NCBI GenBank assembly: GCA_037179515.1
Contig: JAXCGZ010019139.1
Span: 47,501-77,500 of the forward strand
Origin: Halocaridina rubra
Lineage: Eukaryota > Arthropoda > Malacostraca > Decapoda > Atyidae
Direction of reading: 5' to 3'
Length of the DNA: 30,000 bases
The notes beneath the pieces were generated by a model. That model saw only the letters and a program-made list of their open reading frames with translations, made no database searches and was not told the origin of the DNA. This document shows, piece by piece, positions 20,589 through 30,000 of the stretch (the first letter of the stretch is position 1; the number at the start of each line of letters is the position of its first letter). A program made the position numbers and the translations under genes.

Positions 20589-21080
20589 TAACACTTCTAA
20601 TCTTGATTCTTTTTCTCTTTTCAGAGGTATCATCTCTCTCTTTTATATGGTACTACTTTCATTGCTACTCTGATGAGTTGGTGAGTAACGTTCCTCCCCA
20701 GCTGGAGAGGCCATGTAACAAGCAAAAACCAGCCTTGCCAGAAAGATACTGTGGAGATTTGTAGCTCGCGCACTGATCAGTGCTTCCTTTCTTCTACTTC
20801 TAGACTCTGGAACTCTCTCCCTTCTACTGTCTCCCCTAATTCCCATGACTTATCTTCCTACAAAAACTTATATATTGTCATCTCAGGGCCTTATCCTGCC
20901 TTGCTTCTAGGTCTTCAGCTCTTTGACTATTCTTTCATCCTGATCTTTCCTTAATGTTTATCATTCTCTCATTCTGCCTTGTCTATAACGTGCTACTTTT
21001 TTCCTTCGCTATTTTCTTCGATGCCCAGGCCCGATAAAGGCAATTTTCTTTGCACTTCACAGTGTCACCATAAAAAAAAC
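20589..21080 (+). mobile_element. 3' fragment of the second LINE family
   Basis: Diverged copy of 16797-17310. It starts TTCTAATCTTGATTC and includes ELVSNVPPQLERP-like sequence, DSGTL/SRLWNSLPSTVSPNS in a frame at 20751-20954, and the same 3' UTR with an ATAAAAAAAAC end followed by (CA)n. It is 5'-truncated, on the plus strand and antisense to the helicase gene. Confidence 0.85.
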
Positions 21081-21489
21081 ACACACAAATACTGTCAGCT
21101 TTTCCCTCTTTCCTACCACAAAACCAGCACCTGCGAATATATTAACACATAGTTAAATTGCCATTCCATCCTGTCATTTAACGAGAACATATAGCTGTAT
21201 GCACAGTTTCCTAGTATTCATTCTTCAGAATCCTCCTTTCCCCATGAATACAAAAGTCCCTCTGTCAAGACTGCGATGGGGCCCTGCCCAGCCCTTCCGA
21301 GCTGTGAGAAGAGGCTGAACGATTCTGTCAATGATGCCCGTCCAGGATGTAACACAAACTCATTCAAGCATACGTATTATGGAAGACAGAACTGCACACA
21401 ACTCATGCCAACGACACAACATACACTCCCTGACACCAGCAATGGAAAAGCCATCAACCATTTCCAAACTGAATAAACACTTTGATAAT

Positions 21490-21665
<176 letters not shown>

Positions 21666-22603
21666 GATTTTCAACAATTATTATGCACGTAGTTTTTGTC
21701 GACCCTGTATCATACAGAGCTCCTCTTTCACATCTTGCTGAGATAATCTATTTCCACCTAATAATATCAATTTGATTTTACGTCAACCCAAAAATGTTTT
21801 GGCATTCAGTCGTATTTAAATTAAAATTTTGGAATTTAGTTCATCTCTATATCACCCTCCTCAATAGATTTCCTTAATCTCATCATGTAATTCAATTCTA
21901 CCTAACCTATTACCTTCACAAAAAGTCTTTCACTTCTCCTCCCATACATATTTCATAATTCCTCTAATAACTTACACAGCTTCACTACAATGTCAACCAC
22001 CTTAGTATTATAAAATAATTAGAGCAACGTTCTCACTTCTTTTCCCCTCATACCCTTATATACTTTCTATAAGCTACACTATACAAATAGTAATTCAGCT
22101 GAAAACTTCAACAAGTTATCCTGCCCCAAAGTTTGCAAGACTTTCTGCAAAGGCCTCTTATAACACCGCAATCACTACCTCCAATTATGTTCTAAGCTTT
22201 CCTACTAACTCCTCGCCCAGTATTTTTTTTTAGTAAACTTGGCCCCCCCAACACCCTATATAGAAAAATAATCTTGCTATTTCCCTTGCCTTGTAGAAAA
22301 GTACTAAGCACACATACTGCAAAGTGAAAGGTGCCTATTTCATGAACATATACAGCACATACAGATTTTACTATCAATTCTCTGTAACCCCTCCAGCCTT
22401 CCTCATCCTTTCATCATACATATTCCATATAATATGCCAATATCTTCATTATACACACATTCTATCTTTCTTTAAAGCAAAGTAAACAAAATTCCGCTGA
22501 CTGAGACGAAACGCATTTGAAATATGACTTAACAGTGAGACAAAAGGAAACCAATTAATACAATTTATATGATGCTATAAAGCTTCAGCACTAAACAACA
22601 TAC

Positions 22604-22781
22604 CAAAGTGGCTTTCTATTTCTCTGATAAGCTTCAAGTCCTCTTGTCCATCAACAATATTTATAGCATTGCCTGTCTTTCCAAAGCGACCTGTTCGTCC
22701 AATGCGGTGAAGGTATGTGTCACAATCTGCTCTATTTGTTCCGTGCAAGACTGGCAGGTCATAATTAACTACTAAACTGAC
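22604..22781 (-). CDS. DDX19: DDX19/Dbp5-like helicase, exon with motif VI
   Basis: 178 bp, phase 0 in and phase 1 out. The acceptor is ATATTTCAG before GTC (AG at 22783-22782) and the donor is TTTG|GTATGT (GT at 22603-22602). It encodes [35 protein letters not shown]... to ESHF. It carries motif Va (VVNYDLP) and motif VI ([11 protein letters not shown]), whose arginines contact ATP in the closed helicase. The insert between DLPV and TYLHRIG is typical of DDX19. By family knowledge the protein remodels mRNPs at the cytoplasmic face of the nuclear pore. Confidence 0.95.
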
Positions 22782-25034
22782 CTGAAATATTAATGATACA
22801 ATATAATTAATACAAAAATATGATATAAAAACTACATATGCACAAAACTCTACTGAGAATGTCTAAAGTTACTGCACTACTTTATTTCCAACACTTCACT
22901 AAGCACGCATTCTCTACTCCACAAAGAGAATGAGGAGCATAAAAATAATATGGTAAAAGAGGCAGTCGTAATATATTTACAAGATGAACAGTTAAATATA
23001 AAAGTATCTATTTGGCATAATTATATAAATAATTAAGATATGACAAATGGCATTACATACTGGAGACAATACTATGCAGTACAGAAATGTTTTCTTTGCG
23101 AATGAAAACAATTATTTTATTCTCTCTATAGTATTTTACTCTTTCAAGCCTTGTTTCATAATCCTCTACGCTCTTCTTCATGTCACTCAATAAAGCACAT
23201 ATCCACATTAAGGTCTCAAACTCTCTATCTGACACTATCACAAAATGAACAAACTAACATTTGCTTTGGAAATGCAAAGTGCTCTTAAGAAATTAAATTT
23301 TCTTGGGAGGAAGCATTTATTCTCGAAAAGGAAATAAAAACTCAGTATATGGTGTCTGACTAATGTGTCCATTATACTAACTGTTATTACACCATGATTT
23401 AGGCCTCATTATCAAACTATCATCTCATGGATAAATGTAATATTGAAACATGTTAGGCTGTCCAGTTTCCTTACCAGTACTCATACTCTAAAAATAGGAC
23501 AATGAGGTAGATAACCATAATAATACTCTAGTACGTGAACACAGCTCTCACACATATAATTATCTTAAATTAGAAATTTATTGCAAAACTCTCCTTATAA
23601 AACACTATCATCATTTATATGCCACATGACAGACGTCCAACAATCTACAACCAGTTATATCGTTATTCCTAAGCAAGTTGCAAATATATTGTACATATAA
23701 AGTGTACTGAACTCAATCAACACTGCAGAACAGCAATCTGTTGGGGAGAATTAGGATAGACAGTGGAAAGGGTGGACATGGGAAAGGAAGAGGGAATATG
23801 GCAACATACAAGAAGGGATCAAAAGAAGGGTGTCAATAAATGAATGCATGAAGAGGGGAAGGGATAAAAGCTGAGGTGAGTGAAGTGCCTGGTTAAGTGG
23901 AGAGTGATGTGGAAGATTTTGGAGTCTCTCTAGATACCTTGGAATAAATGTAGTATCTTAATAAGTTTTTCCCAAACTTAAATATTGTATATCTTAATAC
24001 AATAATTCCTGCTGTAGACAATGCTCAATTGAGTATTGACAGGTGTTTCTATGATGCACGGAACAGGAGAAAAGTTCATAGCTGTAAGAGGAGGGCCAGT
24101 GATATGAACCACGAATTGTAACAGGAACTGGTATTCTTTCAACTTGACCAATGCAGTGAGTAAGACCAAAACCAATTTATGAATTAACATATACCGGGTA
24201 CATGTATGTATCTGCTCCTAATACCTAACAAATAATCTGAGGATGGCTTATAGACCACAAGTGACAGGATGTTAAGACATTAGTAACATGTGCATCTACC
24301 TTATCTTAAACATATCCTCATAAACATCTATGTCACCAAGCTATCTCAAAGACACTATGATACCAGATGGATAAAATAACACGATACAGTATTTAGGGTA
24401 ATGTCCAAGCAATTAAACCATAGAGTCACTCAAACCTATAAAAATGACGAAGACATATTTTAATATGGCTGCAATTTTCAGATTAAAAGGCATGAAAACA
24501 AAATTTTTATAGCATCACATTCAAGATAAAATACTACTGGTGCTGTCCTACACATTCCATATGTAGTACACAGAATATTAATATTAATATTAATTTACAA
24601 GCTCTTTCCACCATAGCTAAGTAAACAAAAGGGATTTAATATGGTGAAGCAGATGTCAGGCATTTACGATTAAAATTTTAGAAATGGATGCCAATCATGG
24701 AGTAAAATAACTACATAATATGAGGACATGCAGGAAGAAAGAATTAAAAAAAAAAAAAATGGTTAAATTACGATGAACTGAAGCATACCATACATATACA
24801 GTACAAAGGGTAATAATGGAAGGATCAATAATTGAGTTATGAATAGATCATATACTGTATAAAAGAACAGTTTTTAATGCTTTAACCATGTTTTTAGCTT
24901 CATGTACAACAAGGAAACAAAAAAATTTATAATAATACAGCTGAGATTTTTACATCTTTTATTTATGGATTTACTTCAATAACAAAGAAAAACAGATAAT
25001 CAACATCTAGAGTATGAGAGAGAGCTTTACTTAC
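22782..25034 (-). other. Helicase intron
   Basis: GT (25034-25033) to AG (22783-22782), 2253 bp. No gene or recognisable element was seen inside. A GA-rich stretch at about 23750-23920 is the only compositional feature. Confidence 0.85.
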
Positions 25035-25144
25035 TGTTTCCACGTCAATTCCACGAGCCAGAACGTTGGTGCAAATGAGGGCTCTTTCTTCTCCACGTCT
25101 ATAACAATTCAAAACTCGTAACCTTTCGTCAGGAGTGAGATCAC
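25035..25144 (-). CDS. DDX19: DDX19/Dbp5-like helicase, exon with motif V
   Basis: 110 bp, phase 1 in and phase 0 out. The acceptor is TTCTTAAAG (AG at 25146-25145) and the donor is ACA|GTAAGT. It encodes (G)DLTPDERLRVLNCYRRGEERALICTNVLARGIDVET. ARGIDVE with the preceding ICTNV is DEAD-box motif V in the form typical of DDX19, which takes part in RNA binding and coupling to ATP hydrolysis. Confidence 0.95.
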
Positions 25145-27473
25145 CTTTAAGAAGAAAAAAGGCTTTATAAAAAGGAACTAAAATATGTAATATAAATACC
25201 GTACAAGCAAATTTAAGAGAAACAAGGTTTACAGTATGGAACGTAACATCAATGACATCAAAAGAAAGAATATAAGGAAAAAGATATGTAATGTATTATC
25301 CTGCAATATCAGGACATTTTTTTCATGAAGTTTTATGATCTGGAAGGTAAACAGCATAATGAATTGTATGCGATATGCGGATATACAAAGTTAGAGTGAA
25401 GGGAAGCACCAGGAAAATATTAACCTGACCCAAACAAATCTAATATTTGATGACATAGCTTATATGCAAGTTTAGTTATCTAAGACAAGTAGTTAATATT
25501 GATCTACTTGCTTTAGATTTATTCAATCTTTACCACTCTTATCATATCAATAGTTCTGACAGTATTATAGAATACAGGTGTATTTTCTTTTTATATTGAA
25601 TATGCTCAATATGTAGCTATTTCCGATATAGCAGAGCAAAACTTTTGCTAATTCAACTAAATCTGGACAGTTAACTGTAAAAAGGAGACCCAGTGCTTAC
25701 AAGTTCAAAGAATGACATTGTCTTCAGAGGGGCTAAAATTTCCCCCTACTTGACTTCACATAAAAGCAAAACTAAATATACGAGGTAAGAGCCCAACAGT
25801 TATGAGTTAATATCACTAAACACACTTATATCTCAATAGCAAAAGAATTCATGAGGTAAAGTGCTAAAGACATTTTCATAATGGAAACTAAGGAATCAAA
25901 ATGTCTTAAGAAAGTTCAGATGCATTTCATCTAAGGCCACTATCCAAGAGCTTAAAAGTACAGGTACTGACAATATATTCATTAAGAAAACTAACTCCAA
26001 GTCACCAGATTTCATATATGAGCTGAAGTGCTCAGAATTTTAAACATATGTATAAATGAGTAAAGGGATATATGTGAGTAAACAAAATGTTTTTTCTACT
26101 TATTGTTGTATCCTTTTTACTTAATTCTTAAAAGTGCCCCCCCAAAAAAGCTAAACTATGGATAGTCACAAAAAAGTGATGAGCACGGCTTCAATATACC
26201 TGCCTATTGTCACCTTTTCTATTTGCTGTTAACCGGCAAAAATACGAGGGGGGGGGGGTTGCCAGTCACTCACTCTCCTCTCCAAATAGTCTTGCCAACC
26301 CACAAACAAAGTTTTATTTTAGTCAACTTCCTACACAATGCAAGAATGTAATACAGGAATTCTATCATCCAGTAAATACTATATATTTCTATTTAAAGCC
26401 AATGCATTCTCATACAAAACTCACTGAGGCAGATGCCACCAAAAAGCTGAAACAAATAACAAAAGGAAACTGCAATTTTACTCACCTTTCTAATTATGTT
26501 TATAAACTCACAGCAATGTATCAAGCAACCTTAAATATCAAATCTTAAATTTCCTTGGTTTACCATCATCAGAACTAAGAGTAATTAAATGATGACATTT
26601 TATGGAACGTTATAAATCACTTTGCTAATATCGGCAACAAAAGTATTACATTTCTGTATATACTGTACTGATGATTTAGCACTTAAGGTGATCTCTGTGA
26701 TCTTAGAATGGGGGAAAATTTATACAAATGTTACTGGTATAGCGTACATAGGTAAACAGGAAAGCAGATACTGGTGAAGAGTATATACACTCTAAAAGCA
26801 TGTAGATACTCAAGCTGCCTTAAGTGAACAAGAATAAGAAATCAGAAAAAAAAACATTACAATGGTAAACACTTATTAATTTATTAGGCACGGTTCTAAG
26901 AGAATACATTTGGCTTCGAGATAAGTAAAGGACATTAAAATGGTTTCAGGTGTTGTCTATGCATTTCAGGCTGTTCATAATTAACAGAACCAAACGGAGG
27001 CTGTAATGATAAGCCATGTTAGAAGAATATACAATTCGGTAAAACTTGATACGTAAAGATTATATGCATATACGGATAAAAGTTAAACAAGAGGTTTTGA
27101 GATGGTATGCTTATGAGGAACACGATGCAAGATCACGACTTTGCTATATAAAATATATACAACTGCAGGTTTATGTAGCAGACCATATACAATATGGAAG
27201 AAGTTGGTGGAAGAGTATGTAATAAAGAAATCTTAAGTGGAATGCAAGTTTTAGCATAGGCAAAGACACTGTGACATGGCTGGAAGACTTGCAGCACATT
27301 TAACCGAGGCTAGATACTTGAGAGGAATTCTAATTACAGTAAGAAGCAACAAATATAAAGTCAGATATACATCTGAACTAGGGCTCAAAAATATTCTATC
27401 TTAGAAATAACATGAAAATACAGTATCAGGCACTCAATATAACAATGAGTTTTAAAAAATTAGCAAAGCTTAC
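25145..27473 (-). other. Helicase intron
   Basis: GT (27473-27472) to AG (25146-25145), 2329 bp. Contents could not be assigned. The plus-strand open stretch 26207-26548 has no family resemblance. A G10 run lies near 26250. Confidence 0.85.
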
Positions 27474-27636
27474 CAGTTAATAAAGCCACTTGGTGACCAT
27501 CAGCTCTCAACTGGGATGCTAAAAGATTAGCTGCATATTTGGTTTGACAGAAGAACATGGAACTCCCCACTGGAATGGTATAGATGTTGGCAATAGCTTC
27601 ATATTTCTCATCAGAACCATGGCATTCAACATACAT
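27474..27636 (-). CDS. DDX19: DDX19/Dbp5-like helicase, exon with motif IV
   Basis: 163 bp, phase 0 in and phase 1 out. The acceptor is TTTGCAG (AG at 27638-27637) and the donor is ACTG|GTAAGC. It encodes MYVECHGSDEKYEAIANIYT... with SSMFFCQTKYAANLLASQL (motif IV, corresponding to the IFCxTK type) and DGHQVALLTG (motif IVa region). The GHQVALL string is characteristic of DDX19/DDX25. This is the start of the second RecA-like domain core. Confidence 0.95.
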
Positions 27637-28335
27637 CTGCAAAACAGTACTCCTTGCAATATATTCTTAACCTTAGAATAGAGATCAAACTCTTCTTTCC
27701 CTTATATTTACTGAAAAGGTGCTGATGAGCATACCAGCATAGTCAAACAAAACCAATAATTATATAAAACACTCAAATTGTAATGTCATGCAATGAAAAC
27801 GTAAACTTGAATTAAGAAGAAGTTCAAAGGTTATCTAAGAGATATAGAAATCATATGTTAACCTTACTACACTACTATAAGTATGGTTGCTGCAGAGTAA
27901 TGGAACAAGCAATAAAAGAGGTACCATAGGCACTAGAAAACTAAGCTGATACAGTATACTCAAATAAATTTCTACCAAACTTGGTAAAAATTTTACAACA
28001 CAACTATGATTCTACTGTCAAACTGCAAGAAATACAACCCCTTCTGTTTGGTTTGAACTACTGTGCTTTTAAGCTGCCTATACCAATTTTTCAAATTATT
28101 CTTCTGATGCTATCTTGACTTACAAGCTTCTCCACTGACCTAGACAAACCTTCAGCTATTAGGCCTAAAAAGTATGAGCAAGGTTTATAATTCTGCATAT
28201 AAATAAAAATATGAAACCACAATCACTGCCACATGAGAAAAAGAGATCTGGGAACAATTATTAAAAAGTTTGAAATACTGTACTGGACAAAGTACAAAAG
28301 TACATTAAATTACACAGAGTGAGAGAGCGATATAC
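27637..28335 (-). other. Helicase intron
   Basis: GT (28335-28334) to AG (27638-27637), 699 bp. No other feature seen. Confidence 0.88.
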
Positions 28336-28500
28336 CTGCCGTATATTTTCCAGCGTTTCTTCATCTCTTCGTAATCTGATGGTCACAGGGTTTGGAATAA
28401 TCGCCTCAGCAAAAGCCACAACTTCATCATCGTATGTTGCAGAGAATAGCATCATCTGACAAGTCGAGGGGAGCTGCTTATGGATACGTACAGATGTATC
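28336..28500 (-). CDS. DDX19: DDX19/Dbp5-like helicase, exon with motif III (5'-most exon in window)
   Basis: 165 bp, phase 0 at both ends. The acceptor is AATTTCTTGCAG (AG at 28502-28501) and the donor is CAG|GTATAT. It encodes DTSVRIHKQLPSTCQMMLFSATYDDEV... to RRDEETLENIRQ. LFSAT is motif III of DEAD-box helicases. The segment RxLPxxCQMxLFSAT followed by LRRDEETLENI matches DDX19/Dbp5 closely. The upstream exons, with the Q motif, Walker A and DEAD box, should lie beyond position 30000. None was found in 28501-30000. Confidence 0.95.
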
Positions 28501-29103
28501 CTGCAAGAAATTATTTTTTTACTTTATCAGTTTTCCTATTAAACATGCATAAATATATATACAGTATATATATAATGTACACAGGGAAGTATGGGGCTGG
28601 AATTTTATTCATTCATAAATTTAATGTCTCAAACTAATTAATATGTAAGATAGGATAAGCTTCTTCAATTTTTAGTGATTAATATTGCTATCTTGCACAC
28701 TTATGAGGAATAAGGTATTATGTGTACGGTAAAGTATCAATAGAATAATTCTTCCATAAAATACTTTGCTTATTAGGGAAGGAAACCTTCAAGCCTTTCA
28801 TGTGAAACTGATTATAAGGAATATTCTCAATGAGAGTAAGAATTTCACCACAAATTCCCCATGTCTCAGAGTAGATAGCTAAATAACACCAAGAAGTGGA
28901 GGGCTGGCAACCCCTCCCTATCTGCATCTTCTGTGGGACAATGTTGAAAATAAGGGGAATTGAAACTGTGATGCAGGGTAAATGTTCAAGCAAAGTTATA
29001 CCACCTGAGATACAACAGAAAAATCTCCATTTCATAGAGCAACCTGCATTTTCTCTACATTTCCATGCCAATTTGTTTCAACTGTAGGCAGAGTTTTAAA
29101 TAA

Positions 29104-29106
<3 letters not shown>
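28501..29106 (-). other. Helicase intron (left part), nothing recognised
   Basis: Intronic sequence upstream of the motif III exon. A 117-codon minus-strand open stretch (28718-29071) has no recognisable family and no convincing splice boundaries that would fit the helicase. Confidence 0.6.

Positions 29107-29196
<90 letters not shown>
29107..29196. repeat. (AT)n microsatellite with (CA)3 end
   Basis: About 84 bp of TA repeat followed by CACACA. It directly abuts the proposed end of a DNA transposon, which would have used a TA target. Confidence 0.95.
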
Positions 29197-29370
29197 GTGA
29201 TCCTTCGCTGGATCGCGTTTCCTGGCTCACGTTTTCACTGTACCATGGTTTTTTTTTTTGGCAAATTATTATTATTTTTTTTTGGGGGTATATGCAAAAA
29301 TATTAAAGTATTAAAAATTCTCAGTATTTTCCCTTTTTAATGAAAAAAACATATTTCATTATCTAATTGA

Positions 29371-29684
29371 TAACAAAAATTTATTTCCCAGCCTACGAAT
29401 GATAAAACAGTAAAAAATAGTAAAAAACATAAATTTAGATATATGTATGTACAGTATAACTCACAGTATTGCATCATGCGAAATAGTGTCCGATAGCGTA
29501 CAATGTATTGGGGTCGCAGCTACATAAGCTAGCATATATATTTATATTTCCAGTAGTTTCATGATTTTATTGATAAAAAAAAACATATTTCTTAGCCCAA
29601 GAATAATAAAACAGTAAAAAATAATAAAAAACATAAACACTAACAGTATTGCAACATGTAAAATACGATACCGCTATCAGCGTT
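29371..29684 (+). repeat. Diverged direct duplication within the transposon 5' region
   Basis: 29371-29500 and 29571-29684 are similar. Both contain GATAAAACAGTAAAAAAT-like or AATAAAACAGTAAAAAAT sequence, then AAAAAACATAAA, then CAGTATTGC-A-CATG-GAAATA-like sequence, then a GATA-GCG end. Spacing differs by an insertion of about 17 bases in the first copy. Confidence 0.75.
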
Positions 29685-29789
29685 TCGGACAAAGGCTCGT
29701 TCAGTCTAACTCACGTGTGCGCCATTCACGTTGTGCTTATTAATACGTTTTGCTTGTGATTTTTTTACTTGCATATTTTAACCTTTGCA

Positions 29790-29900
29790 ATGCCTCCCAA
29801 GCATCCTTCATCTTCTAAGGCTTCTTGTAGTGAGCCTAAGCGGCAAAGGAAAATGTTAGCCATAACAGATAAGGTAAGTTTACCTATCACGTACATATAA
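29790..29900 (+). CDS. Start of a Tigger/jerky-type transposase, partial or decayed
   Basis: ATG at 29790 begins MPPKHPSSSKASCSEPKRQR, followed by KMLAITDKV. This fits the N-terminus of Tigger/jerky-like proteins, where a basic MPPKRP...SKA..EPKRQRK leader precedes a CENP-B-type helix-turn-helix starting near DKV.LL. The frame stops at 29898-29900. Either the strong donor-like GTAAGT at 29874-29879 is a splice site, or the copy is decayed. The catalytic DDE domain would lie beyond the window. Such proteins cut and paste the element at TA sites (family knowledge). Confidence 0.6.
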   Translation: MPPKHPSSSKASCSEPKRQRKMLAITDKVSLPITYI

Positions 29901-30000
29901 ATTTACGTTGCATGCTGTTATTTATAAAGTAAAGGGTGGCTTTTTAACAGTGCAGGGAGGGTTTATACAGTAAACGTAAAAATAATTGTAAAATACTTAT

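Larger units (their letters stand above)
29191..30000 (+). mobile_element. Tigger/pogo-like DNA transposon, 5' part, runs off the window
   Basis: The sequence beginning at about 29191-29195 (CAGTGATCCTTCGCTGGATC) resembles the terminal inverted repeats of Tigger-like Tc1/mariner-superfamily elements, which start CAGTG followed by TCGCT and ATCGCG. The preceding TA fits the TA target duplication. About 600 bp downstream is a reading frame whose start resembles Tigger/jerky-type transposases. The other terminus lies outside the window, so the inverted repeat cannot be verified here. Confidence 0.65.

Noticed and set aside
26207..26548. 113-codon plus-strand open stretch in a helicase intron
   Set aside because: Begins beside a G10 run, has no recognised domain and is antisense within an intron; likely chance.
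28718..29071. 117-codon minus-strand open stretch upstream of the motif III helicase exon
   Set aside because: No resemblance to the DDX19 region expected there (DEAD box segment) and no other family recognised; phase and splice sites do not fit the helicase model.

Overview
This is a eukaryotic, intron-containing, AT- and microsatellite-rich genome segment. The long pure (AT)n tracts, (GA)n/(CA)n tracts and several endonuclease-type LINE families suggest an arthropod, most plausibly a decapod crustacean. That assignment is inferred from style and not proven by any single sequence. No bacterial-type operon, CRISPR array or phage module is present, and I do not see a new defence or metabolic system. 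The interest lies in the structure of a tandem LINE array.

Layout. 1-1.4 kb: on the minus strand, one GC-rich exon that looks like the first coding exon of a PKA-catalytic-like (PRKX/Pka-C3 type) kinase. The rest of that gene lies left of the window; its first intron carries AT tracts and two inverted repeats. 1.4-4.5 kb: no recognisable gene, with several (AT)n, (GA)n and (CA)n tracts. 4.5-14.1 kb: eleven copies or pieces (named A to K here) of one LINE family (CR1/L2-like, endonuclease plus reverse transcriptase), all on the plus strand and joined head to tail. Copy B is nearly complete from the endonuclease onward and is broken by a single in-frame TGA. The others are 5'-truncated. The right part is a nested tandem duplication with periods of 3824 bp and about 1024 bp. 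14.1-14.46 kb: a very long (AT)n tract.

14.85-17.5 kb: an older, diverged relative of the same LINE, with its 5' end folded back as a long inverted repeat. It has been split by a later insertion of a second, unrelated LINE (15289-17310) that itself has an internal deletion. 17.5-19.9 kb: gene-poor sequence that probably includes the 3' UTR of the next gene.

19.9-30 kb, minus strand: five exons of a DDX19/Dbp5 (Dbp80) DEAD-box mRNA-export helicase. They cover motif III through motif VI and the stop codon, with consistent GT-AG splice sites and phases, giving 226 residues. The N-terminal RecA-like domain must lie beyond position 30000. The last intron holds pieces of two further LINEs and an (AT)n tract. 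The intron at the right edge is invaded by the 5' part of a Tigger/pogo-like DNA transposon (29191 to beyond the window end), which starts directly at an (AT)n tract and carries the beginning of a transposase-like reading frame.

The host genes (kinase and helicase) show no functional link. They are neighbours separated by roughly 18 kb of mobile-element sequence.
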